DNA of 64,000 bases, from contig JBMHBT010000002.1 of NCBI GenBank assembly GCA_049890275.1, positions 69,922-133,921 on the forward strand, written 5' to 3'. Origin of the DNA: UBA7374 sp049890275 (GTDB lineage: Bacteria > Verrucomicrobiota > Verrucomicrobiia > Opitutales > Coraliomargaritaceae). Shown here one piece after another: positions 43,210 to 51,783 of the stretch (position 1 is the first letter of the stretch; every line of letters starts with the position of its first letter). A model generated the notes under the pieces. That model worked only from the letters and a program-made list of their open reading frames with translations, did no database searches and was not told the DNA's origin. Made by a program: the position numbers and the translations under genes.

Positions 43210-44183
43210 ATCCAATGGGAACTGATGTATTGATTATCGGCGCGGGTATTTCCGGATTACTCGCTGCAACTGAATTACGGCGGCAGGGATACAGCGTTTG
43301 CCTCCTCGACAAAGGCCGTGGTGTTGGTGGGCGAATGTCTACCCGCAGAATGCAGGGAGCGCGCCTCGACCATGGTGCGCAATTCTTTACTGTGCGTGAT
43401 CAACGTTTCCAAGCCTACGTCGATGAATGGTTGGATGCGGGTGTTGTACGTGAGTGGTTTCGTCACTTACCCGGAGAGAACGATGGACCCGGCCATCCTC
43501 GTTATTGTGGGATTAATGGAATGAACGCAGTTCCCAAGTGGTTGGCCCGCGACCTGGATGTGCACAGTTCAGAACGAGTCAACTGCCTGATCCGCAATGT
43601 CGATCAATGGGTGGCTCAGACGGAGTCCGGTGACAGTTTTTCTGCATCGCATTTGATTGTGACAACGCCATTACCGCAGGCGTTGTTGCTCTTGGAGACC
43701 GCGGGGCTCGACTGGGCCAACGGCGATTTGCAACGTCTTCGAGCAGTGCGCTATGAGATGGGGCTGGCTACCATGGTCATCCTCGATGGCCCGAGCGAGG
43801 TTCCTGCTCCCGGTGGGATGAAACTGGATCGAGGGCACCTAAGTTGGATTGCGGATAACCGGATGAAAGGCATTTCGCCGGATGTAAATGCGCTGACTTT
43901 GCATGCTACGGCTGAGTTTGCACGCGCCCATTGGAATTCTCCCGATGCAGTGCGTGGGCCTCGTATGATCGGTGCTGCCGAGCTTTGGCTGGGGAGCCGC
44001 GTTGTCGACTATGCTTGCCATCGGTGGGGCTTTACTCTGCCGCTTAATCCCTGGCCAAAACGCTTTTACCAGAACACCTCGCTCAACCTTGTATTGGCCG
44101 GCGATGCCTTTGGGGGGCCACGGGTAGAAGGTGCGGTACTTTCCGGAATAGAGGCGGCAGCGACTATCGGACAACTCGTTTGA
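43206..44183 (+). CDS. NAD(P)/FAD-dependent amine oxidase-like protein (renalase-type)
   Basis: A 325-residue flavoprotein of the FAD-dependent amine oxidase family. The dinucleotide motif IGAGISG is near 11-17. GRGVGGRMSTRR is the second FAD block, followed by LDHGAQFFTVRD and the C-terminal LAGDAFGGPRVEGAVLSG. The start is the ATG at 43206, which overlaps the SDR stop in an ATGA; an ATG at 43215 is equally possible. Homologues are often linked with photolyases and may handle reduced flavin or NADH products. Substrate is unknown. It ends the light-repair group, 49 bases before fabZ. Confidence 0.87.
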   Translation: MNPMGTDVLIIGAGISGLLAATELRRQGYSVCLLDKGRGVGGRMSTRRMQGARLDHGAQFFTVRDQRFQAYVDEWLDAGVVREWFRHLPGENDGPGHPRYCGINGMNAVPKWLARDLDVHSSERVNCLIRNVDQWVAQTESGDSFSASHLIVTTPLPQALLLLETAGLDWANGDLQRLRAVRYEMGLATMVILDGPSEVPAPGGMKLDRGHLSWIADNRMKGISPDVNALTLHATAEFARAHWNSPDAVRGPRMIGAAELWLGSRVVDYACHRWGFTLPLNPWPKRFYQNTSLNLVLAGDAFGGPRVEGAVLSGIEAAATIGQLV

Positions 44184-44232
44184 TCTGTATTTCTTTCGTG
44201 CATTCCTGAGGAATCCGTTTTCACTATTGGTT

Positions 44233-44676
44233 ATGGAAGACATACTTCGCGCTATCCCCCATCGCCCGCCCTTTTTGTTTATCGACGAGATCGTTGAGAT
44301 TCGCGAAGACGGGGCGACTTGCCGCCGTACCATTCGCGCGGAAGAACCACAATTCGAAGGGCACTATCCCGGTAACCCGATCATGCCGGGTGTTTTACTC
44401 TGTGAGGCTTGCTTTCAAACCGGTGCAATTTACCTGGCCAAGCAAATCGAAAAAGAGGGACGCTCGCTGAATGATGTGACCCCGGTACTTTCGCGCATTA
44501 GCGAAGCGAAGTTCAAACAACTGGTTGTACCAGGCGACACGGTGACGATCGAAGTCTCCATGAAGGAAACGATTAGTAAGTTTCACTTTCTCAAGGGCCG
44601 AATCCTGAAAAACGGTAAGCCCGCCCTAACGATTGAGTTCGCCCTTGCCATGCTTGAGGGGGAAGACGGCCAATGA
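44233..44676 (+). CDS. fabZ: 3-Hydroxyacyl-ACP dehydratase
   Basis: Dehydrates 3-hydroxyacyl-ACP in type II fatty acid synthesis. The 147-residue hotdog-fold protein has the catalytic His44 in FEGHYPGNPIMPGVLLCE and the partner acid Glu58. IPHRPPFLFIDEI is the family N-terminus. The start is the ATG at 44233; a TTG two codons upstream is unlikely. Its stop overlaps the fabI start in an ATGA, giving a natural dehydratase-reductase pair for the last two steps of elongation. Why this follows the photolyase group is not evident. Confidence 0.94.
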   Translation: MEDILRAIPHRPPFLFIDEIVEIREDGATCRRTIRAEEPQFEGHYPGNPIMPGVLLCEACFQTGAIYLAKQIEKEGRSLNDVTPVLSRISEAKFKQLVVPGDTVTIEVSMKETISKFHFLKGRILKNGKPALTIEFALAMLEGEDGQ

Positions 44677-45479
44677 GCTTTTTGAATTTAGAAAATAAGC
44701 GCTTCCTCGTCATGGGCGTAGCCAATCGCAAGAGCGTAGCCTGGGGCGTGACCCAATCACTCGAGGCCGAAGGTGCCGAGGTCATTCACAGTGTACGCTC
44801 ACCCGAACGTCTGGCCACTCTGGAAAAGCTGCTCGACGGGCGTACCGCTTATCTCTGTGACGTTGAGTTCACGGAGCAAATTCAGTCACTTGCCGAGCAA
44901 GTCGGAGCGGCTCATGGACCCCTTGACGGAATTCTGCACTCGATCGCTTTCGCCAATTATTCCGAAGGCTTCAAACCCTTTCATGAGACTCCGCGTAAGG
45001 ATTTTCTTCAAGCGACTGCTATTTCTGCCTTCTCCCTCGTGGAGGTGGCCAATGCCTTTAAGCCGCATCTGAAGGAAGATGCCTCCGTCGTTTCCATTGG
45101 CATTTCGTCAACTGATGTAACCGCTGAGAACTACGGCTATATGGCCCCGATCAAGGCTACCCTCGAGACGGCCTCGCATAACCTCGCCAAGTCCTTCAGC
45201 GCCGATACCCGCGTACGTTTCAACACGGTCAACGCCGGCCCTCTTAAGACCAGTGCATCGGCTGGAATCCCCGGTTACCTGGAGAGCTATCTCTACGCAG
45301 AGAAGCTTACTTTCCGGAAACAGAACCTGACTACAAAAGAAGTGGCCGACACGGCTGTTTTTCTCCTCAGCCCTGCTTCCAGTGGAATCAACGGGCAAGG
45401 TCTTGTGGTCAATGCCGGAATGGATCGTAACTATTTCGATAAAGAAGTGGTTCAGCTCGCCATGCGACCGGAGAAATAG
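44673..45479 (+). CDS. fabI: Enoyl-ACP reductase (NADH)
   Basis: Reduces trans-2-enoyl-ACP, completing each fatty acid elongation round. The 268-residue SDR protein has the FabI N-terminus MGVANRKSVAWGVTQSL and the active-site Tyr154-x6-Lys161 spacing, which is typical of FabI and not of classical SDRs. ILHSIAFA is present, as is the substrate-loop region near 190-210. FabI is the target of triclosan-type inhibitors in other species. It overlaps fabZ by four bases and ends 33 bases from a convergent unknown gene. Confidence 0.94.
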   Translation: MSFLNLENKRFLVMGVANRKSVAWGVTQSLEAEGAEVIHSVRSPERLATLEKLLDGRTAYLCDVEFTEQIQSLAEQVGAAHGPLDGILHSIAFANYSEGFKPFHETPRKDFLQATAISAFSLVEVANAFKPHLKEDASVVSIGISSTDVTAENYGYMAPIKATLETASHNLAKSFSADTRVRFNTVNAGPLKTSASAGIPGYLESYLYAEKLTFRKQNLTTKEVADTAVFLLSPASSGINGQGLVVNAGMDRNYFDKEVVQLAMRPEK

Positions 45480-45512
45480 TCGTTCTTTACAAGCAAAACA
45501 GCCGAGCACCCT

Positions 45513-46370
45513 TTATTCGTCGGTATAGACGAAGTCGTAGATGCGAAGGATGGCTGTCTTGTGTGAGTGACGAATAGTTTTTGTACCCATGCGCAATTGC
45601 TTGAGGAGCGAAAGAAAATCCTGCATCCGCCGATCCAGTCGCAGGTGAAGCATCTTCTGCATGGTAAATGCTTCGGAATGCGCCTGCTTCTCCAGCACGG
45701 CCATTTTCTCCTCAAAGCCGGACAGTTGATTTACGTTTTCAACCAGTAATTCGTAGACCACACGTGCGTGGGTTTCATTGACGCCTTCTCGATAGTAGCC
45801 GGAAAACACGCCGAAGAGATTTTTATAACTCGTTGTAAAGTAGTACTCATAGCCGGTTAGGAATCCGTAGTTGGAATAGCGGTGCTCACGTTTACCTTCA
45901 ATCAGCCACAGTTGGATTAACTTATCGTGCCTTTCGATCCGTTTGGTCTCCGATTTTCGAATGGACACGGTCAGCGAAACTTCCTCCTCCAGCACAGAGT
46001 GGAGTGTCTTACGCCAGTCTTCCGGTCGTACCGCATCTTCATAGACACCCAGCCCGATAAAGACCTCTTTTTTCTGCTGTCGACTCACTTTATAAGCATG
46101 AAAAATCGCTGGGTGTTCCGTCTCCAGTTGAGCGAGATTAAATTTATGCCAAGGCACCTCAATTCGTTTGTTGGACTCTTTCAAAGAGCAAACTAAAACA
46201 TTTGGCTTTGCTGAAAAAATTCCCGTAAAATCTACTTTCCTCCCGTTTGCTCCGGTTAACTCTACAGCAAGTACCGTTTGTGGGCCAATTAAAAGCCAAC
46301 TGAGAGATAAAAAAATAACTATTATAAAATGAGTCAAAATAAGTCGAATTGTAAAGCAGATACCCTTCAT
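45513..46370 (-). CDS. Exported protein of unknown function, possible SHD1-like domain
   Basis: I do not recognise this 285-residue protein. From the ATG at 46370 it has a long hydrophobic signal (FTIRLILTHFIIVIFLSLSW, cleavage probably near VLA). The next 55 residues (ELTGANGRKVDF ... IEVPWHKFNLAQLETEHP) resemble the SHD1-like small domains common in verrucomicrobial and planctomycete secreted proteins. The rest is charged and mostly helical, with a late KMAVLEKQAHSEAFTMQKML stretch. The longer open frame starts at a TTG and would hide the signal. It is divergent from oleA across a 146-base spacer with two dyads. Confidence 0.55.
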   Translation of the reverse strand: MKGICFTIRLILTHFIIVIFLSLSWLLIGPQTVLAVELTGANGRKVDFTGIFSAKPNVLVCSLKESNKRIEVPWHKFNLAQLETEHPAIFHAYKVSRQQKKEVFIGLGVYEDAVRPEDWRKTLHSVLEEEVSLTVSIRKSETKRIERHDKLIQLWLIEGKREHRYSNYGFLTGYEYYFTTSYKNLFGVFSGYYREGVNETHARVVYELLVENVNQLSGFEEKMAVLEKQAHSEAFTMQKMLHLRLDRRMQDFLSLLKQLRMGTKTIRHSHKTAILRIYDFVYTDE

Positions 46371-46405
46371 GTTGTTAGCAGAGTGTCTAGACTTAAGTTT
46401 CAATA

Positions 46406-46475
46406 CCTATTTTGAATAGGCTTAATTACTCATTTTTTAAAGCTGCTGTAGAACGACACTAGGATTGTATCCTAG
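46406..46475. promoter_or_regulatory. Two perfect dyads upstream of oleA
   Basis: CCTATT-TTG-AATAGG (46406-46420) and CTAGGAT-TGT-ATCCTAG (46459-46475) are perfect inverted repeats with 3-base centres. They lie 97 and 42 bases upstream of the oleA ATG, and between it and the divergent exported-protein gene. Neither is followed by a convincing T-tract in the oleA direction, although a TTTTTT run follows the first by 10 bases. They could be operators. The Lrp-type regulator encoded two genes downstream is an obvious candidate binder, but this is inference. Confidence 0.4.
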
Positions 46476-46516
46476 CTTGCGCTGGAGCTGCTAGATGGGT
46501 TTGATCGACGATTCTT

Positions 46517-47557
46517 ATGCAGTTTACTAACGTTGCTATTGAATCGATTGCCTATGCCTTGCCGGAGGAGGTTTGGACTTCTGCAGAGGTGGAGTCTCGC
46601 CTGAGTCCGCTTTATCAGCGTCTAGGTCTTCCCGAGGGGCGTTTGGAGTTGATGACGGGCATTCAGGAGCGACGTTTCTGGCCGGTCGAGATGCGGGCTT
46701 CGGAGGCTTCGGCGCTGGCGGGTAAAGCGGTACTGGAGCAGTCGGTATTCTCTGCGGATGCGATGGATCTCTTAATCCATTCGGCAGTTTGTCGCGACCG
46801 GCTGGAGCCGGCTACAGCTTCCTATGTACATGGTTTGCTGGGCTTGCCCGGTAAGACGCAGATCTTTGATCTATCCAATGCTTGCCTGGGCTTTCTCAAT
46901 GGATTGGTGGTTGCGGGTGGCTTGATTGAGAGCGGCCAGATTGAACGGGCTTTGATCTGTTCGGGGGAGAATGGGCGTCCTTTGATGGAACACACCTTGC
47001 GGGAGTTGCTGCAACCGGAGCAAACGCGCCAGAGCATTAAGCCGTACTTTGCGAATTTAACAATTGGTGCAGGCGCAGTGGCTGCAGTGCTTTGCCGGAG
47101 TGATTTAGCGCCAGCTTCGAGTTTGCAATTGCGAGCGGCTGCGGTGGAGACAGATACTTCGCACAATGAACTCTGCCAAGGGGATGCGACGGCCGGAGAG
47201 TTGGAGATGTTGACAGACTCGGAGGAGTTGTTGGCTGCGGGTATTGGTGTGGCGGAGCGAGCCTGGGAGCGCTTCAAATCGGTCTCGGGTTGGACGGAGG
47301 CGACCCCGGATCGGATCATCACGCACCAAGTGGGCCGTGCGCACAGCCGGGGTCTTTTCGATGCGCTGGGTCTGGATCCGGCAAAGGATTTTACGACTTT
47401 TGAAACACTCGGTAATGTCGGCTCGGTTTCTTGTCCGATCACGTTGGCAAAAGCGATGGAGGCGGGTGCCTATTGTCCGGGGCAACGAGTCGCGCTGCTG
47501 GGAATCGGTAGTGGCCTGAGTAGCCTGATGCTTGCCTTGGAGTGGCCGGAGTCATGA
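46517..47557 (+). CDS. oleA: OleA-like thiolase (acyl-CoA condensing, 3-oxoacyl-ACP synthase III fold)
   Basis: Expected to join two fatty acyl-CoAs head to head to a 2-alkyl-3-ketoacid, the first step of long-chain olefin synthesis. The 346-residue protein matches the Xanthomonas OleA layout as I recall it. Glu97 lies in CRDRLEPATAS, the catalytic base position. Cys123 lies in LSNACLGFLNG, and the terminal ALLGIGSGLS is present. THQVGRAH and GNVGSVS supply the His and Asn of the thiolase triad. It is distinguished from FabH by the Glu and LEPATAS context. Its stop overlaps oleB in an ATGA. No oleC or oleD is nearby. Confidence 0.85.
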   Translation: MQFTNVAIESIAYALPEEVWTSAEVESRLSPLYQRLGLPEGRLELMTGIQERRFWPVEMRASEASALAGKAVLEQSVFSADAMDLLIHSAVCRDRLEPATASYVHGLLGLPGKTQIFDLSNACLGFLNGLVVAGGLIESGQIERALICSGENGRPLMEHTLRELLQPEQTRQSIKPYFANLTIGAGAVAAVLCRSDLAPASSLQLRAAAVETDTSHNELCQGDATAGELEMLTDSEELLAAGIGVAERAWERFKSVSGWTEATPDRIITHQVGRAHSRGLFDALGLDPAKDFTTFETLGNVGSVSCPITLAKAMEAGAYCPGQRVALLGIGSGLSSLMLALEWPES

Positions 47558-48468
47558 AGGCTGTAGCCCAGCGGACGTCCATGCTGCCAGAGGCGGTTCG
47601 AGCGGAGTATCCTTTTTCGGGGGAACTACTGGAGTTATCCAGCGGTGCTCGCATGCATTACCTGGACGAGGGGAGTGGGCCGGTGGTTGTTTTACTTCAC
47701 GGTAATCCGACATGGTCGTTTTTCTATCGGAATTTGGTACAGTCGCTGACGGCGGCAGGCTTTCGTTGTGTGGTGCCGGATCATATCGGTTGCGGACTTT
47801 CAGATAAGCCGCAGAATTATGCTTATACTTTGGCCCAACGGATTACCGACGTGGAGGAATTGTTGGCGGCTTTGAAAATCGATGGTTATAGTTTGGTCGT
47901 TCACGATTGGGGCGGAGCGATTGGTTGCGGGCTTGCGGGCCGTTCTCCGGAACGGTTGAAGAAATTGGTTTTGCTCAACACCGGAGCCTTCCGTTCGAAG
48001 CGAATCCCTTGGCGAATTGCGACGGTCAAGACACCACTGTTGGGCGAAGCGGCCATCCGGGGCTTGAACGCCTTTGCCGGGTCGGCGGCTTGGATGTCGG
48101 TCACGCGTCCGCTGGCTCCTGCGGTGAAAGAAGGTTTTCTCTGGCCGTATAGGAATTGGGCGGATCGGGTAGCAGTCTGGAATTTTGTAAAGGACATTCC
48201 TTTGCGGCCGGGTCATTCATCGTACGCAACGCTGTCAGCAGTTGAGTCGAGCCTTACCTCATTGGCGGATAAGCCCATCTCGATTGTCTGGGGCGGGCGG
48301 GACTTTTGTTTCAACCGTCATTTTCTCGCGCGCTGGCAGGAGATCTTTCCCGGGGCGAGGACCACGCTTTTGGAAGACTGCGGGCACTATGTTCTGGAGG
48401 ATGGTGGGGAGCAGGCGATTGGCCCGGTGGTAGAATTTCTTGTGGAGGAAGACTTGAAAGGCAGTTGA
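47554..48468 (+). CDS. oleB: OleB-like alpha/beta hydrolase (haloalkane-dehalogenase fold, beta-lactone decarboxylase)
   Basis: Likely converts a cis-beta-lactone to an alkene and CO2, the last Ole step. The 304-residue protein has the haloalkane dehalogenase-type oxyanion loop LLHGNPTWSFFYRN (48-60) and the nucleophile Asp118 in VVHDWGGAIG. VPDHIGCGLSDKP and a late GGRDFCFN and CGHYVLED supply the acid and His regions. The N-terminal 20 residues are basic or neutral, with no signal. The ATG at 47554 overlaps the oleA stop in an ATGA. Without oleC and oleD nearby, a simple dehalogenase or epoxide-hydrolase-like role is the alternative. Confidence 0.82.
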   Translation: MKAVAQRTSMLPEAVRAEYPFSGELLELSSGARMHYLDEGSGPVVVLLHGNPTWSFFYRNLVQSLTAAGFRCVVPDHIGCGLSDKPQNYAYTLAQRITDVEELLAALKIDGYSLVVHDWGGAIGCGLAGRSPERLKKLVLLNTGAFRSKRIPWRIATVKTPLLGEAAIRGLNAFAGSAAWMSVTRPLAPAVKEGFLWPYRNWADRVAVWNFVKDIPLRPGHSSYATLSAVESSLTSLADKPISIVWGGRDFCFNRHFLARWQEIFPGARTTLLEDCGHYVLEDGGEQAIGPVVEFLVEEDLKGS

Positions 48469-48514
48469 TTTTGCCTTTTGCAATTTTCCGGAAGTGCGCT
48501 CTACTGAAACGATC

Positions 48515-48997
48515 ATGAGTACTGTCCTACAACTATTAACGGAAGGCGAACGCCTCGACACTGCGCAAATGGCGACGATCCTCGACCTGTCGGAAGCGGA
48601 GGTCGCGGCTGAGTTGAAGCGCCTGGAGGCCGAGCATGTTCTGCTGGGTTGGCGCCCCGTGCTCAATCCGGAGCGGGTTGAGGAGGATGTTGTGCGCGCG
48701 GTTATTGAGGTACGGATCAGCCCGGAACGGGAAGGCGGCTTTGATCGTCTTGCCGCACGGATTAGCCAGTTTGATGCGGTGGAGTCCTGCTACCTAATGT
48801 CCGGTAGTTACGATTTGCTCCTCTTTGCGAAGGGGAACAACTTGCGCGAAGTCGCTACTTTTGTCTCGGAGCGTCTGGCCAGTGTGGAAGGCGTTCTATC
48901 AACGGCCACGCATTTTATGCTGCGTGCCTACAAAGAGCAGGGTCATCTTCTGCTGTCACCCACTGAGAGCGGCGAAAAGCCTGCCGTTAGCCCCTGA
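48515..48997 (+). CDS. alaR: Lrp/AsnC-family regulator (AlaR-like)
   Basis: A 160-residue transcription regulator with an N-terminal winged helix-turn-helix (about 6-55) and a C-terminal RAM effector domain (about 70-145, including VESCYLMSGSYDLLLFAKG). The RAM domain binds amino acids in homologues. The pairing with the next gene reproduces the Bacillus subtilis AlaR-AlaT arrangement, in which the Lrp-type protein controls an alanine aminotransferase. The start is the ATG at 48515, 46 bases after oleB. Its TGA overlaps the aminotransferase ATG by one base. Effector and targets are inference. Confidence 0.75.
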   Translation: MSTVLQLLTEGERLDTAQMATILDLSEAEVAAELKRLEAEHVLLGWRPVLNPERVEEDVVRAVIEVRISPEREGGFDRLAARISQFDAVESCYLMSGSYDLLLFAKGNNLREVATFVSERLASVEGVLSTATHFMLRAYKEQGHLLLSPTESGEKPAVSP

Positions 48998-50184
48998 TGA
49001 GTGATTCGAGCCAACGCTTTGTGGCGGACCATGTCGGCGGTTTGCCTCGTTCCGGTATACGAGACTTTTTTGCCATTGTTTCGGCCATGCCGCAGGCCAT
49101 CTCATTGGGTATCGGTGAGCCGGACTTCGTCACGCCCTGGCATATTCGAGAGGCAGCGATCTTTGCTTTGGAGAAAGGCAAGACGAGCTATACGGATAAT
49201 TTAGGTCTGATTCGTTTGCGCTCCGAGATCACCCGCTACGTGGAGAATCAATTTGGGCTGAGTTACCACCCGGAGAAAGAGGTCTTGGTTGCCGTTGGCG
49301 TCTCCGAAGCGCTCGACATTGCGTTGCGCGCTGTGCTCAACCCCGGTGACAAGGTGCTCTACCACGAGCCTTGCTATGTTTCCTACATGCCGAGTATTCG
49401 GCTGGCTCATGCCAAGCCGATTGCAGTTGAAACCACGGCTGAGGACGAATTTGGAATCGACCCGGATAAAGTGGCGGCTGCCTGGGAGCCGGGCTGTAAG
49501 GTGCTGCTCCTAAACTTTCCGACCAACCCTACGGGTGGCGTTACGGAGCGCGCGAAGCTGGAGAAACTGGCTCGCTTCGCAGTGGAAAAGGATCTGCTGG
49601 TGATCAGTGATGAAATCTATTCCGAGCTGACGTTTGAGGGGGAGCACGTGAGTATCGCAACCCTTCCGGGTATGCAGGAGCGCACGATCTTTCTGCATGG
49701 ATTTTCCAAGGCCTTTGCCATGACCGGATTTCGGATTGGCTACGCCTGTGGTCCGCAGCCGTTGATCGAGGCGATGATGAAGATTCACCAGTACAGCATG
49801 CTTTGCGCTCCGATTCTCTCACAGGAGGCGGCTATTGAGGCGCTGAAAAACGGCACTCCGGCGGTGGAGCGAATGAAGGAGGCCTATGCTCGCAGGCGGG
49901 AGCTAATCGTGCGCCGTTTCAACGAGATGGGGCTGAAGTGTCATTTGCCCCGAGGGTCTTTTTATGCTTTTCCTTCGGTTGAGGTTTCCGGCATGGAGTC
50001 GATTGATTTTTGCAAAGGATTGTTGGAGAAAGAAGAAGTGGCTATTGTCCCGGGTACGGCTTTTGGGCCGGGCGGGGCGGGATTTGCCCGGGCCAGTTTC
50101 TCGACCAGTTACGAGCGGATTCTGGAAGCAACCAATCGCATCGAGCGCTACTTGGAGACGGTGGGCAGTCCGGCTCAAGTATGA
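48997..50184 (+). CDS. alaT: Class I/II PLP aminotransferase (AlaT-like)
   Basis: A 395-residue fold-type I aminotransferase. Signatures are SLGIGEPDFVTPWHIREAA, NFPTNPTGG (about 168-176), ISDEIYSELTF with the cofactor-binding Asp and Tyr, and the Schiff-base Lys in HGFSKAFAMTGFRIGY (about 235). The N-terminus GIRDFFAIVSAM followed by ISLGIGEPDF strongly recalls B. subtilis AlaT/YugH. An alanine-pyruvate activity is therefore likely, though aspartate or other substrates are possible. It overlaps alaR by one base and der by four bases. Confidence 0.82.
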   Translation: MSDSSQRFVADHVGGLPRSGIRDFFAIVSAMPQAISLGIGEPDFVTPWHIREAAIFALEKGKTSYTDNLGLIRLRSEITRYVENQFGLSYHPEKEVLVAVGVSEALDIALRAVLNPGDKVLYHEPCYVSYMPSIRLAHAKPIAVETTAEDEFGIDPDKVAAAWEPGCKVLLLNFPTNPTGGVTERAKLEKLARFAVEKDLLVISDEIYSELTFEGEHVSIATLPGMQERTIFLHGFSKAFAMTGFRIGYACGPQPLIEAMMKIHQYSMLCAPILSQEAAIEALKNGTPAVERMKEAYARRRELIVRRFNEMGLKCHLPRGSFYAFPSVEVSGMESIDFCKGLLEKEEVAIVPGTAFGPGGAGFARASFSTSYERILEATNRIERYLETVGSPAQV

Positions 50185-51728
50185 TCGATCCATCCAGAAC
50201 AGTGGCTTTAGTCGGCCGTCCCAATGTGGGCAAGAGTCGCTTGTTTAATCGCTTGTGCGGTCGGCGTCTTTCTATCGTACATGATATGCCGGGAGTGACG
50301 CGCGATTTGATTTCGGCTGAAGTTCGCGACGACTTTGTATTACTCGACACTGGTGGTATCGGAATGGAGTTGGAAATGACGCCAAAGCAGATCGCTTCAG
50401 CGGCGGAGGATCAGGTGGAGTTTGCCATACAAGCGGCTTCGCTTGTGCTCTTTTTGGTCGATGTGCGTAGTGGCATGACTTCTCTGGACGAGATGGTAGC
50501 AGAAAAGCTTCGCCGTTACGGAAAGTCAGTTTTACTTGTAGCGAACAAAGTAGATAGCGATGCAGAGGAGGCCGATGCGGAGGATTTTGCGCGGCTTGGT
50601 CTGGGCGCTCCGGCGATGGTCTCAGCGGAGCATGGTCGCGGGATTGACTTTTTGAATCGGCAGATTGAGCAGGTGCTTGGCCCGAAGCCGGAAAACAAAG
50701 GGGGAGATGCCGAAAGCCGGATTCGTATTTCGCTGGTCGGTCGTCCCAATGTAGGTAAATCCTCGCTCGGTAATGCATTATTGGAATCGACTCGGTTGAT
50801 TGTTTCGGATGTGCCGGGAACGACGCGCGACTCGGTGGAGTTGGATCTGGAATATGAGAAAGACGGGCAGCGAATTTGTTATCGTCTGGCGGATACGGCA
50901 GGTTTGCGTTCGAAGCGCAAGGTAGGGAATCCGGTCGAGTATTTTTCCAATGTGCGCACACAGCATGCGATTGAGCGTTCGGATGTGGTCTTTCTGGTCA
51001 TTGATGCAGCGGATGGAGTGACCAAGCAGGACCAAGCCTTGGCCGGAGATATTCTCGATGCGGGGAAGGCGCTGGTTGTTGTTGTCAACAAGTACGACCG
51101 TCTGGAGGAGCGATGGGGGGAGGAACCCGTCGATGGTTACCGTAGCCTCAAGCATTTTCTTGGAGCCTATGAAGAGGCCTTGCGCAAACAGCTGTTTTTC
51201 CTGCCGGATCCTCCGGTCCTCTTTGTCTCGGCGAAGAGCGGATTTCGGGTGGAGTCGATTCTGGAGGCAGCAGCTTCGATCCATGCCAGCTTGGATATGA
51301 AATTGCCGACGGGTCGTTTGAATCGTCTGGTGCAGGATCTGCTGGAGGCACGCGCGCCAAAGATCGTCGGGATTAAGCGTTTTAAGATATTTTATGCCGT
51401 GCAGACCGGATCGCGTCCTCTGCGGATTCGTTTTTTTTGCAATCGCGTGGAGCGGCTGGATCCGACTTACCGGCGGTATCTGGAGAAGGGTCTCATCCAT
51501 GAGTTTGCTCTCAAGGGTTGCCCCGTGCGCTTTGACTTGGTTGGCAAGGAGAAGCGCTATGAGGCAGGGGAGGGCGAGTTCGCTCCGCGGGAGAGTCGCG
51601 AGATGCAGAATCAGCACCGCATCGACAAGAAAGGGGATGCGGCATTGGAGAAGAAGCATCCGGAGCGTCGCAAGAGGATTACCCAGAGCAAGGCCGCCCA
51701 CAATCGGAGTAAACGAAAGCGAAACTAG
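50181..51728 (+). CDS. der: Ribosome biogenesis GTPase Der (EngA)
   Basis: A 515-residue GTPase needed for 50S assembly, with two tandem G domains. Each has the P-loop GRPNVGKS (about residues 12-19 and 184-191), and Der is the only bacterial family with two G domains. MPGVTRD and VPGTTRD are the G2/G3 elements, and NKVD and NKYD the G4 elements. The C-terminal KH-like domain (about 390-470) is followed by a basic tail (KKHPERRKRITQSKAAHNRS). The start is the ATG at 50181, overlapping the aminotransferase stop; the longer open frame is an overlap artefact. It ends the oleA-led gene run. Confidence 0.94.
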   Translation: MIDPSRTVALVGRPNVGKSRLFNRLCGRRLSIVHDMPGVTRDLISAEVRDDFVLLDTGGIGMELEMTPKQIASAAEDQVEFAIQAASLVLFLVDVRSGMTSLDEMVAEKLRRYGKSVLLVANKVDSDAEEADAEDFARLGLGAPAMVSAEHGRGIDFLNRQIEQVLGPKPENKGGDAESRIRISLVGRPNVGKSSLGNALLESTRLIVSDVPGTTRDSVELDLEYEKDGQRICYRLADTAGLRSKRKVGNPVEYFSNVRTQHAIERSDVVFLVIDAADGVTKQDQALAGDILDAGKALVVVVNKYDRLEERWGEEPVDGYRSLKHFLGAYEEALRKQLFFLPDPPVLFVSAKSGFRVESILEAAASIHASLDMKLPTGRLNRLVQDLLEARAPKIVGIKRFKIFYAVQTGSRPLRIRFFCNRVERLDPTYRRYLEKGLIHEFALKGCPVRFDLVGKEKRYEAGEGEFAPRESREMQNQHRIDKKGDAALEKKHPERRKRITQSKAAHNRSKRKRN

Positions 51729-51783
51729 TGTTTGGTCGCTTTTTCCCGTTTGTCCGTTTCGGGAATCCGGCTGTTAATAAGAA

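Noticed and set aside
50778..51701. 307-codon minus-strand open frame
   Set aside because: Antisense to der; composition is a shadow of the real frame.
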